A DNA stretch of 64,000 bases from Candidatus Kapaibacterium sp. (lineage in GTDB: Bacteria > Bacteroidota > Ignavibacteria > Kapaibacteriales > HRBIN21), in NCBI GenBank assembly GCA_025059875.1, contig JANXCT010000004.1, forward strand, positions 115,979 to 179,978. The letters are read 5' to 3'. Both the position numbers and the translations under genes were made by a program. The notes below the pieces were generated by a model that was not told where the DNA came from, did not search any database, and worked only from the letters and a program-made list of their open reading frames with translations. Of the stretch, positions 28,982 to 38,761 are shown piece by piece. Each line of letters opens with the position of its first letter. Within the stretch, counting starts at the first letter, position 1.

Positions 28982-29964
28982 ATCCGGAATTCCTGCAGCA
29001 GCTACACGCCCGTGCGGCAGCGCTGCGCCGCCGCATTGCCTTTCCCGACGCTGAGGATGAGCGTACGCTCCGTGCTGCCCGCTACTTACGGGACCAGGGG
29101 ATCGTGGAGCCCTTGTTGGTAGGACATGCTGAGGCCATTCACCAAGTGGCCACTCACCATGGTATCGCGCTGGGAGACATCCCAATCATCGAACCGCAGC
29201 GTTCGGCACTCCTGGACACCTTCGCTCGCCGACTCTGGGAACGCCGTCAGCACAAGGGGATGGAGCTGGAGGAGGCCTATCGGCAGGTCCTCCATCCGTT
29301 GGTCTTCGCTGGCATGCTGTTGGACTCTGGCGAAGTAGATGGCTGTGTGGCAGGCTCACTCTCTGCAACCGCGGAGGTCCTCCGAGCTGCGCTCTGGACC
29401 GTTGGGATGGCCCCCGGCATCAGCATCGTCAGCAGCTACTTCCTCATGCTCTTCCCCGACCGAGTGCTGACGTACGCCGATGCAGGCGTGGTCCCCGACC
29501 CCAGCTCAGAGGAGCTGGCGGAGATTGCCTACTGTACTGCGCGGAACGTAGAGCACGTGGTGGGCACCGAGCCGCGCATCGCCTTCCTGTCCTTCTCCAC
29601 CAAAGGCAGCGCCCAGCATCCGATGGTGGAGAAGGTGCAGCGGGCCGTACAGCTCTTCCGAACACGCTACCCGCAGTACTTGGCCGATGGGGAGCTACAG
29701 GGCGATGCTGCGCTGGTGCCAGAGGTCGCAGCTCGTAAAGCCCCAGGCTCTCCCGTTGCCGGGCGTGCCAACGTGCTCATCTTCCCCAACCTGGACGCCG
29801 GCAACATCGCATACAAGCTCACGGAACGCCTGGCCGGAGCACAAGCGCTGGGACCAATCGTGCAGGGCCTCCGGCGGCCGTACTGCGACCTTTCGCGCGG
29901 CTGTCGGTGGGAGGATATCGTTTCCGTTGCTGCTATCTGCGCCTTGATGGGAGAGCAGGCTTAG
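28978..29964 (+). CDS. pta: Phosphate acetyltransferase
   Basis: A 328-residue single-domain Pta, which interconverts acetyl-CoA and acetyl phosphate. Conserved stretches include [39 protein letters not shown]-like [18 protein letters not shown] and [15 protein letters not shown]. The ATG at 28978 overlaps the lipoprotein stop; the frame is open far upstream, but that part is a shadow of the lipoprotein gene. ackA is not nearby. It converges with alaS, sharing four bases. Confidence 0.93.
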   Translation: MNPEFLQQLHARAAALRRRIAFPDAEDERTLRAARYLRDQGIVEPLLVGHAEAIHQVATHHGIALGDIPIIEPQRSALLDTFARRLWERRQHKGMELEEAYRQVLHPLVFAGMLLDSGEVDGCVAGSLSATAEVLRAALWTVGMAPGISIVSSYFLMLFPDRVLTYADAGVVPDPSSEELAEIAYCTARNVEHVVGTEPRIAFLSFSTKGSAQHPMVEKVQRAVQLFRTRYPQYLADGELQGDAALVPEVAARKAPGSPVAGRANVLIFPNLDAGNIAYKLTERLAGAQALGPIVQGLRRPYCDLSRGCRWEDIVSVAAICALMGEQA

Positions 29965-32537
29965 GTCTGCACTGCCTCTGCACCGAAGGAGGCGATGAGG
30001 TCTGGAAGGCGCTGGAAGAGGTCTGGAAGCCTCTCCGGATGCCGTCCGCCAGCAGTTGCCAGATGGGGCCGGCCACCTCCGCCTCCACCAAGCTCTTGGG
30101 CAATCCGGGCCACCAGCCTCCCTGCAGGATACTGCTCCGTTAAGTCCGGCGTGACGACGCAGACCAAGTGGACCTTGCCCTCGCTGACGGTAGCCAACAC
30201 AGCAATTCCGCTGGTCCCCAGAGCAGCTCGAACCTGATCCGCCAGCGCTTTGAGCTGCTCCATGGACTCCAGGGCGACGCGTTCGGCAACGACCCGAATG
30301 CCATTGGCAGAGCGGGCACGGGCGAGGAACTCCGGAATCCGCGCACGCTCACGCTCCAACTGCATCCGCTCCAGCTCTCGTTGCAAGCGTTGGAGCTGCT
30401 CAGCCAACTGTTCAGCATGCCGCTGCTGTTCCTCTATCCGCTGCCGGAGCTGCTCCACGTACCGTTCAACACCTTCGCCAGTGACGGCCTCCACACGGCG
30501 GACGCCCGCCGCAACAGCGTCTTCGGCCGTCAACACGAACGCGCCAATCTGGCTGGTATTCTGCACGTGCGTCCCCCCACAGAGCTCTACGGAGAAGCGC
30601 TCATCCATGATGACGACACGGACGATGTCGCCGTACTTGTCGGCGAAGAACATCTTGACGTTCGGCAGCTTGCGGGCCTGCTCCAGCGGCATGATCCGGG
30701 TCTCTACGGGGATGGACTCGCGAATCTTCTCGTTGACCAGCGCCTCTATGTCCCGGAGCTGGGGTGGCTCTACCCTGCCGAAGTGGGAGAAGTCGAAGCG
30801 GAGGTAATCAGGAGCCACAAGGGAACCTGCCTGCTGGACGTGAGGGCCAAGGATGCGCCGCAGCGCTTCGTGTAGGAGGTGTGTCGCCGAATGGTTCCGC
30901 ATGATTGCCCAGCGGCGCCGGCGGTCCACTTGGGCGATGGCCCGTTCCCCGACCAGTGGCTCAACCTCGCTAGCACAGATGTGCACAACTGCCTCGCCTA
31001 CGCGGCGCACGTCCTCCACAGCGTAGCGGGATCCACCCACCACCAACTGCCCCGTATCCGAGACCTGTCCGCCAGCCTCCACGTAGAACGGCGTCCGCTC
31101 CAGCACGACGTGGTTGCCCTCCACGTAGAGCACGGTGGACTCTGTCTCCAGCTCCTCGTAGCCCGTAAACTCTGTGCGGAGCTGCTGCGCCGCAGGGGCC
31201 AGATGAACCTCCACGTGATGCACTCTCTGCGCTTGACGGGAGCGCCGGCGCTGCTCCTCCATGAGGTGCTGGAAGCCCTCGGTGTCAACCGCCAGCCCAC
31301 GCTCACGAGCCAAGAGCTGGGTTAAGTCCAGCGGGAAGCCGTACGTATCGTAGAGCTGGAAGGCGACCTCCCCGGGGATCACACGCTCACCTTGCTGCTG
31401 CACCTGCCCAACGACCTCCTCAAAGAGCTGCAACCCGCGGTCTAGCATGCGGAGGAAGGCTGCCTCTTCAGCCTCGATGACCTGCTCGATTGTCCGCTGG
31501 TGCTGGCGTAGCTCTGGGAAGGGGTCGCCCATGATGGAGACCAGTACCGACACCAAGCGCCAGAGCACGGGCTCCTGGAAGCCCAGAGTACGGGCGAAGC
31601 GCTCTGCTCGCCGGAGGAGGCGCCGCAGGACATAGCCCCGGCCCGTGTTGCCCGGTAGTGCACCATCGGCAATCGCAAACGACAGAGCCCGGATGTGATC
31701 CGCCATAACCCGCATGGCGATACCATCGGGATGGCGCACATCCTCCCGCGGGTACCGCCGCCCGCTGAGTTCTTCAATCCGCCGAATGAGCGGCACGAAG
31801 AGGTCGGTATCGTAGTTGGAGTCCACCCCTTGCAGAATCGCACAGATCCGCTCCAGACCCATGCCCGTATCCACGTGCTTGACCGGCAGCTCCTCCAAGC
31901 TGCCATCAGCGCGACGGTTGTACTGGATGAAGACGAGGTTCCAGACCTCCATGACCAGCGGGGTACCGGCGTTCACCAGCCGTCCGCCACTCAGGTCTGG
32001 CGTGCGGTCGTAGTGGATCTCCGTGCACGGTCCGCAGGGGCCTGTGTCACCCATCTCCCAGAAGTTGTCCCTCTCGTCGAAGCGATGGATGCGCTCTGCA
32101 GGCAGGTAACGGCGCCAGAGTTCATAGGCCTCATCGTCGGTGCGGAAGACTGTGGCATGGAGCCGCTCCGGGGGTAGCTTCCAGACCTGGGTCAGCAGCT
32201 CCCAGGCGTAAGCGATGGCCTCGGCTTTGTAGTAGTCACCGAAGCTCCAATTGCCGAGCATCTCAAAGAAGGTGTGGTGGTACGTGTCGTACCCCACCTC
32301 CTCCAGGTCGTTGTGCTTGCCGCTGACGCGAATGCACTTCTGCGTATCGGCTGCCCGCGTGTAGTCACGCTTGCCCAGCCCGAGGAAGACGTCCTTGAAC
32401 TGGTTCATTCCCGCGTTGGTGAACAGCAGCGTCGGATCACCGTGTGGGATAACCGGTGCACTCGGCACAATCCGATGCCCACGCTCGGCGAAGAAGTCCA
32501 GAAATGACTGCCGAACCCGGTGGGAGGTCCACTCCAT
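29961..32537 (-). CDS. alaS: Alanyl-tRNA synthetase
   Basis: An 858-residue class II synthetase in the cytoplasm. The aminoacylation domain opens with [17 protein letters not shown] and carries class II motif 2 around [17 protein letters not shown]. The editing domain has the zinc ligands in [11 protein letters not shown] and CGGTHVQ. The C-terminal C-Ala domain contains a coiled coil (about 700-750) and the glycine-rich [15 protein letters not shown]. The length is slightly below the family's usual 870-880. It converges with pta and has no obvious promoter match in the 60 bases upstream. Confidence 0.96.
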   Translation of the reverse strand: MEWTSHRVRQSFLDFFAERGHRIVPSAPVIPHGDPTLLFTNAGMNQFKDVFLGLGKRDYTRAADTQKCIRVSGKHNDLEEVGYDTYHHTFFEMLGNWSFGDYYKAEAIAYAWELLTQVWKLPPERLHATVFRTDDEAYELWRRYLPAERIHRFDERDNFWEMGDTGPCGPCTEIHYDRTPDLSGGRLVNAGTPLVMEVWNLVFIQYNRRADGSLEELPVKHVDTGMGLERICAILQGVDSNYDTDLFVPLIRRIEELSGRRYPREDVRHPDGIAMRVMADHIRALSFAIADGALPGNTGRGYVLRRLLRRAERFARTLGFQEPVLWRLVSVLVSIMGDPFPELRQHQRTIEQVIEAEEAAFLRMLDRGLQLFEEVVGQVQQQGERVIPGEVAFQLYDTYGFPLDLTQLLARERGLAVDTEGFQHLMEEQRRRSRQAQRVHHVEVHLAPAAQQLRTEFTGYEELETESTVLYVEGNHVVLERTPFYVEAGGQVSDTGQLVVGGSRYAVEDVRRVGEAVVHICASEVEPLVGERAIAQVDRRRRWAIMRNHSATHLLHEALRRILGPHVQQAGSLVAPDYLRFDFSHFGRVEPPQLRDIEALVNEKIRESIPVETRIMPLEQARKLPNVKMFFADKYGDIVRVVIMDERFSVELCGGTHVQNTSQIGAFVLTAEDAVAAGVRRVEAVTGEGVERYVEQLRQRIEEQQRHAEQLAEQLQRLQRELERMQLERERARIPEFLARARSANGIRVVAERVALESMEQLKALADQVRAALGTSGIAVLATVSEGKVHLVCVVTPDLTEQYPAGRLVARIAQELGGGGGGRPHLATAGGRHPERLPDLFQRLPDLIASFGAEAVQT

Positions 32538-32600
32538 GGAGGCCTACTGCCAGCTACTGATTACACCGCCTCGCAAAGACGAACAGAAAGGCTCCGATAT

Positions 32601-33185
32601 TCACCGCCCCGCTGGGGCCCGCTGCCACGGGCGTGGACGCAGCTTGACCATCCGGACTGTGGCCACCAGGGGATAGCGTGGCACATCGCGAATCTCCGCC
32701 GTGGCTATGGCATTCCCCTCCAGCTTCAGCTCACTGCGGGCAACACGCCAACCCGGGAAGAGCCACTCGGCAATATACAGCGCTGAGTCTGCTGTCGGTT
32801 GGAAAGTGGCGACCACCGACCCTATCGGCAACCGCTGGCTCTGCGAGCTGATGATCGTTGCCGAAATCGGCTCTTCGCTCCCTTCCTGCATGCGGGCAAT
32901 GAGGAGCTGGACAGTGTAGTCGTCGCGGACCATCCGGATATCCCCACCCGTGGTATCGAAGCTCTCCAGGCGGAGCACCCACACACCTTCGATGGGTAGT
33001 AGGTCCCGAGCACGCTGGAGGCGCTCTTCAATCCGCGGGTCTATAGCGACCGCAGCTCCCTGTGGGGGAACCATCGGGGCCTCCAGCGTCGGCGGAACAG
33101 GAGGCAGTGGCCGAGGTTGCGCCCAGCCAAGGGCCCCGGTGAGCACCACCACAACGAATGGCAACGCCTGTCTCCGCATGTCCAT
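32601..33185 (-). CDS. Exported protein of unknown function
   Basis: A roughly 194-residue protein with a signal peptide ending LGWAQ. A proline-rich linker (RPLPPVPPTLEAPMVPP) follows, then a compact domain with several predicted beta strands (GVWVLRLESFDTTGGDIRM, GSVVATFQPTADSALYIAEW). Starts at 33185 or 33179 are equally credible; the second gives a tidier signal peptide. A TAATATTG box lies 32 bases before the start. I do not recognise the family. It is upstream of alaS on the same strand, with a 63-base gap. Confidence 0.65.
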   Translation of the reverse strand: MDMRRQALPFVVVVLTGALGWAQPRPLPPVPPTLEAPMVPPQGAAVAIDPRIEERLQRARDLLPIEGVWVLRLESFDTTGGDIRMVRDDYTVQLLIARMQEGSEEPISATIISSQSQRLPIGSVVATFQPTADSALYIAEWLFPGWRVARSELKLEGNAIATAEIRDVPRYPLVATVRMVKLRPRPWQRAPAGR

Positions 33186-33216
33186 CAACGCGCTGTGGCA
33201 CCTATCCTGCGCGGCG

Positions 33217-33224
33217 CAATATTA
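33217..33224 (-). promoter_or_regulatory. Candidate -7 promoter box of the exported-protein gene
   Basis: Minus-strand TAATATTG, 32 bases before the start at 33185; the same octamer occurs ahead of the Yip1 pseudogene. Confidence 0.45.
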
Positions 33225-33309
33225 CGCCGTACCCCCTGTTACCGCAGCAATTCCAGCACGCCGACGGCGTCTACAGCCTCTGTCCGAGTAGGCGCAACGA
33301 CTCCATTTG

Positions 33310-33927
33310 ATGACAGCGCCGTCGTGGATCATCGCTGGCTTAGGGAATCCTGGAGCGGAGTACGCCGAGACACGCCACAACATCGGTTGGATGGTCGTGG
33401 AGGCCTTGGTCCGGAAGTACGGTGGCACCTGGCGGCAGGGGGTCGGCCCATGGTTGGAGGCATCTGTCACCATTGCTGGAGAGCCCGTCCTCTGCATCCT
33501 GCCCCTGACGTACATGAACCGCAGTGGCGAGGCGGTCCACGCGGTCCAGCGCCTCACGGGCGTTCCAACAGACCGCATCGTCGTTGTACTGGACGAGCTC
33601 AACTTCCCGCTGGGACGCCTCCATCTGAAGCCCTCGGGCAGCGACGGCGGACACAACGGCCTGCGCTCTGTCATTGCCCTCCTCGGCACCCAACAGATCC
33701 CGCGCCTGCGCTGTGGGATTGGCCGGAATTTCCAGCCTGGCCAGATGGCAGACTACGTCCTCTCGCCCTTCGAATCCCACGAATGGGCTGAGCGCGACAG
33801 AATGGTAGAACGAGCCGTCGCAGTTCTGGAATACCTTGTCCGCTACGGCCTGCAACGGGCAATGTCGCTGACGAACGTAGCAACACCGCCCCATGCCGAA
33901 CAGTCAGCCGTCCCTAGGGCCGATTAG
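33310..33927 (+). CDS. pth: Peptidyl-tRNA hydrolase
   Basis: A 205-residue Pth, which rescues tRNAs from drop-off peptidyl-tRNA. Catalytic His23 sits in ETRHNIGW, Asn13 in GLGNPG, then LTYMNRSG, the active-site Asp in VVLDELNFPLG and the GSDGGHNGLRS loop. The ATG at 33310 is preferred over the TTG just before it. A 20-residue low-complexity tail follows the domain. rplY, the usual neighbour, is absent; the upstream gene is divergent. Confidence 0.95.
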   Translation: MTAPSWIIAGLGNPGAEYAETRHNIGWMVVEALVRKYGGTWRQGVGPWLEASVTIAGEPVLCILPLTYMNRSGEAVHAVQRLTGVPTDRIVVVLDELNFPLGRLHLKPSGSDGGHNGLRSVIALLGTQQIPRLRCGIGRNFQPGQMADYVLSPFESHEWAERDRMVERAVAVLEYLVRYGLQRAMSLTNVATPPHAEQSAVPRAD

Positions 33928-33988
33928 TCTGGGGCCGAGCAGGTACCGTAGGAACTAAGCCGCATGTATTCCATATGCCGCACCAACC

Positions 33989-35032
33989 ATGGTCGTGAAA
34001 GCCCTCGTTAGCGTCTTGCTCCTCGCTCTCCCATCCGCTGCACAACTGCTCCTGAAGTCGGGCGTTTCAGCCATCCAGGTCGCTCCGGGTTGGGAGGCTA
34101 ATGCTCCAGCAACGCTCGTCAACAGCGGCTCCCAACCACTCCAGGTCATTGTGGAGATGGACACCTCTGACATGACCTTTGGCTGCGCTCCTTACTTCTG
34201 CTGGGGACCGAGCTGCTACGCTCCGGGTGTCACCGTCTCGCCCGACACCGTCACCATCGCCCCCGGCGCAGAGGAGAAGAGCTTCAAAGCCTACGTGTAC
34301 GTAGAGGCCTCGACGCCCGAAGCACGTGCTACGCTGCGATTCCGCTTCCGCGACGCCAACTCCGGCGCAGTCCTCTACGCCCACACCGTGGAGGTCACTA
34401 TAACGCCTGCGCCTCCAGAAGGGGTAGGTCTCGTCTGGGCACAGACGGTCCTCATTCCTCCGCCAGAAGGCGAGATCAGTGGTGGTGCTGCACTCTACAA
34501 CAACAGCAGGGAACTGCGACGACTCCTCGTCCAGCTTGTCCCGACCGATATCCCCCCTTCAGCCATCCGGTTCTGCCTCGGCGACACCTGCTACGAACCC
34601 GGAAGGCTTACGGCAACGGACACTCTCGTCCTGCGTCCACGCCAGCTCTACACGGGCTTCCAGTGCTGGCTGCGAGCTGCAGGGACCCAGCAATCCCGTA
34701 TCCTCCTCGTCCGCTTCTTCGACGCGGTGGCTTCAGAGCCAGTAGCGGAGTACCAGCTTGGCTTAGCCCTCCCTACGGCCGTCCTACCTGAACGGCCCTC
34801 GCTGGATTGCTCACCACTGTCCCAGAGGTGGGTACGCTCCGGCTCGGCACTACCGCAACTTCCACAGGGGGCAATCCTGGAGATCTTCACCCTTCGTGGC
34901 CAGCGCCTCCTCCAAAGCTCTGATCCCAGCTCCCTCGCAGACGCCCTTCGGAACCTACCTCCTAGACCCTACGCCTACCGACTCCGGCGTGCAGAGGGGA
35001 CCGTCTGCACAGGCCTCCTCTTAGTAGACTAG
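33989..35032 (+). CDS. Secreted protein with two Cys-containing repeats and a T9SS-like C-terminal domain
   Basis: A 347-residue protein: signal peptide (1-18), two tandem domains of about 115 residues, and a C-terminal segment. The two domains share the motif FCWGPSCYAPG / FCLGDTCYEPG followed by VSPDTVTIAPGAEEK / ATDTLVLRPRQLYTG, so they arose by duplication, and the cysteine pairs probably form disulfides. The last 75 residues, with LEIFTLRGQRLL, NLPPRPYAYRLR and TVCTGLLLVD, have the layout of a type A T9SS sorting tail. It is probably released to the surface. It converges with a small minus-strand gene, overlapping four bases. Confidence 0.75.
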   Translation: MVVKALVSVLLLALPSAAQLLLKSGVSAIQVAPGWEANAPATLVNSGSQPLQVIVEMDTSDMTFGCAPYFCWGPSCYAPGVTVSPDTVTIAPGAEEKSFKAYVYVEASTPEARATLRFRFRDANSGAVLYAHTVEVTITPAPPEGVGLVWAQTVLIPPPEGEISGGAALYNNSRELRRLLVQLVPTDIPPSAIRFCLGDTCYEPGRLTATDTLVLRPRQLYTGFQCWLRAAGTQQSRILLVRFFDAVASEPVAEYQLGLALPTAVLPERPSLDCSPLSQRWVRSGSALPQLPQGAILEIFTLRGQRLLQSSDPSSLADALRNLPPRPYAYRLRRAEGTVCTGLLLVD

Positions 35033-35235
35033 TTGAGCCACGCCCGCTGGAACTGCTCAGTGAGCAGGACCCAATACCCCGCCCTCTGCATCGCAAGCTC
35101 GCTCGGCTCTACCCAGACCTTAGCGGGCGGGGTAGTTAGCGAGGGACGGCGGTCCACGACCGTCATCGCTACTGCGATCGCTGTAGCCAGCGCAATCCCG
35201 TGCCGTCGGAGCTGCCAGACAAGCTGTCTCCACAT
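35029..35235 (-). CDS. Small single-helix membrane protein, unknown
   Basis: A 68-residue frame with one hydrophobic helix (GIALATAIAVAMTVV) after a basic start, then a hydrophilic tail with several tryptophans. Two features support it as a real gene: it ends in a four-base overlap with the convergent neighbour, as pta and alaS do, and TAATTG sits about 15 bases ahead of its ATG. I recognise no family. It follows the DedA gene on the same strand by 26 bases. Confidence 0.45.
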   Translation of the reverse strand: MWRQLVWQLRRHGIALATAIAVAMTVVDRRPSLTTPPAKVWVEPSELAMQRAGYWVLLTEQFQRAWLN

Positions 35236-35261
35236 AGCCCGCCAAGGCGCAATTACTAAGC

Positions 35262-35879
35262 TTACGACATCGCCTGCTGTGACCTCTTCGTCCGAACTCG
35301 CCACCAGAGGAACCATCCCACGACCACTCCAACGACCAGCAACGTCACAATGGTGCCGAAGAGCTGCAACACCTCCGCAATGGCCCGCCAGTTCTGCCCC
35401 ACGCTCCATCCAAGCGTCACCACGAGCGCATTCCAGGCAAAGGCGCCGATAGTGCACAGCAGCAGTGTCAGCGGGAACTTCAGCTTCGACATCCCGGCCA
35501 CAAACGAGATGACAGCCCGTGTCCCCGACAGAAAGCGATTGACCAAGATCACCCAGTAGCCGTACCGCTGGAACCATTGCTCCACCTTCTGCACTGCCTC
35601 GAGGGGCACGAAGCGTAACCGTCCGACATCGATGACCCGAACTCCCACGAGGTAGCCCAGCCAGAACATCGCGCTGAAACCCGCAACGCTTCCGACAGTA
35701 GCCGCGACCACTAAGGTAGCAAAATCCACGACCCCCAGTCCCACCAGGACTCCGCAGAAAAGCAGCAACACGTCGCTCGGGGATGGAGGGAAGACGTTCT
35801 CCAGGAAGGTCACAGCCAAGGCAAAGAGCAGGACCCCACTAGGTGGCAACTCCTGCAGGTATGCTATCCACTGCTCCAT
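35262..35879 (-). CDS. DedA family membrane protein
   Basis: A 205-residue inner-membrane protein of the DedA/VTT superfamily, implicated in lipid (polyprenyl phosphate or phosphatidylethanolamine) flipping. The signature region ENVFPPSPSDVLLLFCG corresponds to the conserved E-x-PPxPxD segment. The second half has the FLSGTRAVISFVAGMSKLKF block with the two conserved arginines (NRFLSGTR). Four to five membrane segments are predicted. The downstream neighbour is the small membrane protein; the SDR gene is upstream. Confidence 0.88.
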   Translation of the reverse strand: MEQWIAYLQELPPSGVLLFALAVTFLENVFPPSPSDVLLLFCGVLVGLGVVDFATLVVAATVGSVAGFSAMFWLGYLVGVRVIDVGRLRFVPLEAVQKVEQWFQRYGYWVILVNRFLSGTRAVISFVAGMSKLKFPLTLLLCTIGAFAWNALVVTLGWSVGQNWRAIAEVLQLFGTIVTLLVVGVVVGWFLWWRVRTKRSQQAMS

Positions 35880-35886
35880 TGGCGAC

Positions 35887-36597
35887 TCAAGGGTTCGTAG
35901 GACGCAGCTCTACCTCGCTCAGCGTCGCCGTTACAGGCAGGAGGACAGCTGCGAGAGCGATTTCGGCCACATCCTCTGGCTGCAGTATTCGCTTCTGGGC
36001 CGATGCTGTTGGTCCTCCGAAGGCTGTAGCCGTTGACCCTGGACAGAGCACGACAACCCGGATGTTTGCCTGCCGCACCTCCTGGAAGAGCGATTCTGCA
36101 AACCCACGGAGAGCGAACTTCGTGGCGGCGTAGACGCTGCCCCCCTTGACTCCATACTTCCCCGCAAGCGAGGCAACGTAGAGGAGCGTCCCCTGCTGCC
36201 GCTGAAGCATCCGTGGAAGGACCAGCCGCGTCAGTAGTATCGGAGCCCGCACGTTCACCTGCCAGAGCTCTTCTATGCAGTCCAACTCTAGTTCGGTGGC
36301 TGGCGCAAAGTAGCCGATACCGGCGTTGTTCACCACAACGTCCACATCCCCGAAGTGCTGGTATGCTTGTTCAGCAAGCCGCTCAATCTCTTCCGGTTTC
36401 CGCAAGTCCGCTGGGACAACAGCGATCGCACTCTGCGGCGAGAGGCGCTGAGCCTCACGAGCCACCTCGCGGAGGAGTTCTTGCCGCCGCGCTGTTAACA
36501 CCAAGTTGGCTCCTTCCTGCGCAAAGCGGAGTGCAATAGCCCGGCCAATTCCAGAACTGGCTCCCGTTACCAAGCAGACACGGCCTTGCAAACGCAT
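35887..36597 (-). CDS. Short-chain dehydrogenase/reductase (SDR)
   Basis: A 236-residue classical SDR. The nucleotide site is TGASSGIG (residues 11-18), the structural motif NNAG is near 90, and the catalytic Ser and YAATK follow. The C-terminus is short with no substrate clue. The arginines in TARRQ after beta-2 suggest NADP(H). It is the first gene of a minus-strand group with DedA, 7 bases apart, and divergent from the XRE gene. Substrate unknown. Confidence 0.9.
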   Translation of the reverse strand: MRLQGRVCLVTGASSGIGRAIALRFAQEGANLVLTARRQELLREVAREAQRLSPQSAIAVVPADLRKPEEIERLAEQAYQHFGDVDVVVNNAGIGYFAPATELELDCIEELWQVNVRAPILLTRLVLPRMLQRQQGTLLYVASLAGKYGVKGGSVYAATKFALRGFAESLFQEVRQANIRVVVLCPGSTATAFGGPTASAQKRILQPEDVAEIALAAVLLPVTATLSEVELRPTNP

Positions 36598-36620
36598 GGC
36601 GCACCCTCCATTCGCATGCG

Positions 36621-36628
36621 TAATTTGG
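36621..36628 (+). promoter_or_regulatory. Candidate -7 promoter box upstream of XRE-cupin gene
   Basis: TAATTTGG, a partial match to the recurring box, 38 bases before the ATG at 36667. Confidence 0.35.
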
Positions 36629-36666
36629 GGCTACAGACGCAGGACCAATAAAGCTGAGTCCACCGC

Positions 36667-37245
36667 ATGGAGTTGCAGCGGTTGGGGCAAGAGCTTCGCC
36701 GCCTTCGGGAGCGGCATGATCGGACGGTCACCGAAATGGCTCAGCGATTGGGCATCTCCAAGGCATTCCTTACGCTCGCCGAGCAAGGAAAACGGCGCCT
36801 CCCACTGAAGGTACTGCGTCAGCTTCTAGCTTACTACGGCTCTTCATTGGCAGCTCTAGCAAGCCCAGAATGCACCATTGCGAGAACCGTCCAAGGCGGG
36901 CGGTGCTGGTATCCCACAAACCTTCTAAACATCATCGCCGACCGTGCCCTCCGGGGCAGCGCTCTGCGATTGCTTCGCCCCGTCAATGCCCCCGACGACT
37001 CAGAGTGGTTGGAGCTGCGCCTGGCTGGCGAACAGCAGCTACCTCCAGAGGGCTACTGGCACTTCTCTACTCCGATCGATGGCGTCGTCGTGGAAGGCAA
37101 TCTGCTGGTGGAAGTCCCCAACGACGAGCTCTTGGTCCGACAGGGTGAGAGTTTCCGGATAGATGCTGAACAGCCCCATCGGTACCGCAACTACACGGCC
37201 TACTCCATCCGCGCCCTCCTACTCCTCCACCGTCCGCTGCTGTAG
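36667..37245 (+). CDS. XRE family regulator with C-terminal cupin domain
   Basis: A 192-residue regulator. Residues 5-60 form a helix-turn-helix (TVTEMAQRLGISKAFLTLAEQGKR). Residues 100-190 form a single small-barrel cupin (EGNLLVEVPNDELLVRQGESFRI, then EQPHRYRNYT). XRE-cupin proteins repress or activate genes in response to a small ligand in the barrel. The cupin has few histidines in metal positions, so an organic ligand is more likely. Divergent SDR and DedA genes share the promoter region and are candidate targets. Confidence 0.85.
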   Translation: MELQRLGQELRRLRERHDRTVTEMAQRLGISKAFLTLAEQGKRRLPLKVLRQLLAYYGSSLAALASPECTIARTVQGGRCWYPTNLLNIIADRALRGSALRLLRPVNAPDDSEWLELRLAGEQQLPPEGYWHFSTPIDGVVVEGNLLVEVPNDELLVRQGESFRIDAEQPHRYRNYTAYSIRALLLLHRPLL

Positions 37246-37412
37246 AGGGGGACAGGCTCGCTACTAGTACCCATGCACGCTTACGCATGCACCTACAGCG
37301 GAGGCCGTGCTCCCTGCCTCACATAGGCTCAACACGCAACGGTCGCCTACTCGTACTGAGCAATCCAGCTCCGAGCTGCTGCGTCCACACTCCCAGCAGC
37401 AGGGTGCAACGG

Positions 37413-38153
37413 ATGGGATGGGTCCTAACAGTGGTATTGCCCACCGCCATCTTCGCCCGGTCGCTTGTCGGCGAGGGAGCAACCGTGGAGACTACGCACC
37501 TCATCACGGTGCCGACCGCCGGCCTCCTTCCCCGTGGCTCGCTGCTGGTACGTGCAGGGATCTTCCCCCAAGGCACCCTTGCTGCGGAGTGTTTCACCAC
37601 CCCACTTTCGCGGTTCATGGTGGGGATTGGATTCAGCGCCTCCAACCTCATCGGCAGCGGTGCACCGCAGTGGCAGCCTTTTCCGGGCATCTCCCTCCGC
37701 TTCCGAGCCCTGGAGGAGACTACGGCACGGCCCGCCCTGGTGTTCGGCGTTCACACTCAAGGCTGGGGCCCCTACCGGCGAGAATCCCGCCAGTTCACGA
37801 TAGCTGCCTCAGGGCTCTTTACGGCCCTCAGCAAGAGCTACCGTTGGTGGCTCGGGGAAACAGCCTGGCACCTATCCTTGGGATACCCGTTGGAGCTCCC
37901 ACCGCGGCAGCGCCGTCCTGGGATGGCCATAGGTTGGGAACACACCATCGCACGCCTCGGACAGCTCTCACTGGAATACGTGCTGCTGGGTTCCACCGTT
38001 AACGGTCGTAGGCAGGGCATCCTCAGCTTGGCTCTCCGACTTGGGATCGCACCTACAGCAGCCGTTGGAGTGTCTATCGTAGACGTGTTGCGGAACTCAG
38101 GCTCAGAGACAGCATGGGCACGAGCTCTCTCCATAGAATGGCACCTCCGATAA
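37413..38153 (+). CDS. Exported beta-rich protein, probably outer membrane
   Basis: A 246-residue protein starting with a short signal peptide (MGWVLTVVLPTAIFARS). It then shows alternating hydrophobic strands: LPRGSLLVRAGIF, FMVGIGFSASNLIG, LVFGVHTQGWGPY, LSLEYVLLGSTVN and a last strand ending WHLR. The pattern suggests an 8- to 10-stranded barrel. The ATG at 37413 is chosen because it begins the signal peptide; the frame is open upstream. It overlaps the maf start by 16 bases. I do not recognise a named family. Confidence 0.65.
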   Translation: MGWVLTVVLPTAIFARSLVGEGATVETTHLITVPTAGLLPRGSLLVRAGIFPQGTLAAECFTTPLSRFMVGIGFSASNLIGSGAPQWQPFPGISLRFRALEETTARPALVFGVHTQGWGPYRRESRQFTIAASGLFTALSKSYRWWLGETAWHLSLGYPLELPPRQRRPGMAIGWEHTIARLGQLSLEYVLLGSTVNGRRQGILSLALRLGIAPTAAVGVSIVDVLRNSGSETAWARALSIEWHLR

Positions 38154-38761
38154 CCCCTGCCGGACTCCTCAAGCTCCGGCGCCTCGTAGTCCTCGCATCA
38201 CGCTCACCCCGACGGGCCGAGCTACTGCGCCTCTTGGGGATTCCCTTCATTATCCACCCTGCGCAACTCGCAGAGCCTGACGACGGCACCGGGATGACGC
38301 CTTCGGAGTACGTACTCAGCCTGGCCCAACGAAAAGCGCAGGCCGTTGCTCGCCACGCTCGCCAACCTTCTTTCGTACTCGGGGCCGATACGACCGTCGT
38401 TCTGGAGGGCACCTACCTGAACAAGCCGACCTCTGCCGACGCTGCCCGTAGGATGCTCCACCAGCTCAGCGGCCGCACCCACGAGGTCTATACTGGCGTC
38501 GTGGTCATCTGTGTCCCTGAGATGACGGTCCTCAGCGGAGTAGCACGCACGGAGGTAACCTTCCGGAGCCTGAGCGACGAGGAAATAGAAGCCTACGTCA
38601 CTTCCGGATCCCCACTGGACAAAGCAGGTGCCTACGGCATCCAAGACCCCTTCGGAGCTGTCTTCGTGGAAAGCATTCGTGGCTGCTACTACAACGTCGT
38701 AGGGCTCCCCCTAGGACTCGTCTACCAGCTTCTACGGCAGGCTTCCTATGCACCAGAGTGA
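38138..38761 (+). CDS. maf: Maf/Ham1-like nucleoside triphosphate pyrophosphatase
   Basis: A 207-residue Maf protein, which hydrolyses non-canonical or excess nucleoside triphosphates (dTTP/UTP or m7GTP type). Marks are LASRSPRRAELL with the phosphate-binding SxSPRR, GADTTVVLEG and LSGRTHEVYTG. SGSPLDKAGAYGIQDPFGAVFVE spans the core. The ATG at 38138 is the one that best begins the domain. The downstream permease gene overlaps by 14 bases. Confidence 0.93.
   Translation: MAPPITPAGLLKLRRLVVLASRSPRRAELLRLLGIPFIIHPAQLAEPDDGTGMTPSEYVLSLAQRKAQAVARHARQPSFVLGADTTVVLEGTYLNKPTSADAARRMLHQLSGRTHEVYTGVVVICVPEMTVLSGVARTEVTFRSLSDEEIEAYVTSGSPLDKAGAYGIQDPFGAVFVESIRGCYYNVVGLPLGLVYQLLRQASYAPE

Noticed and set aside
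35236..35577. Long form of the small minus-strand frame (182 codons).
   Set aside because: The upstream part lies inside dedA in another frame; only the last 68 codons have independent support.
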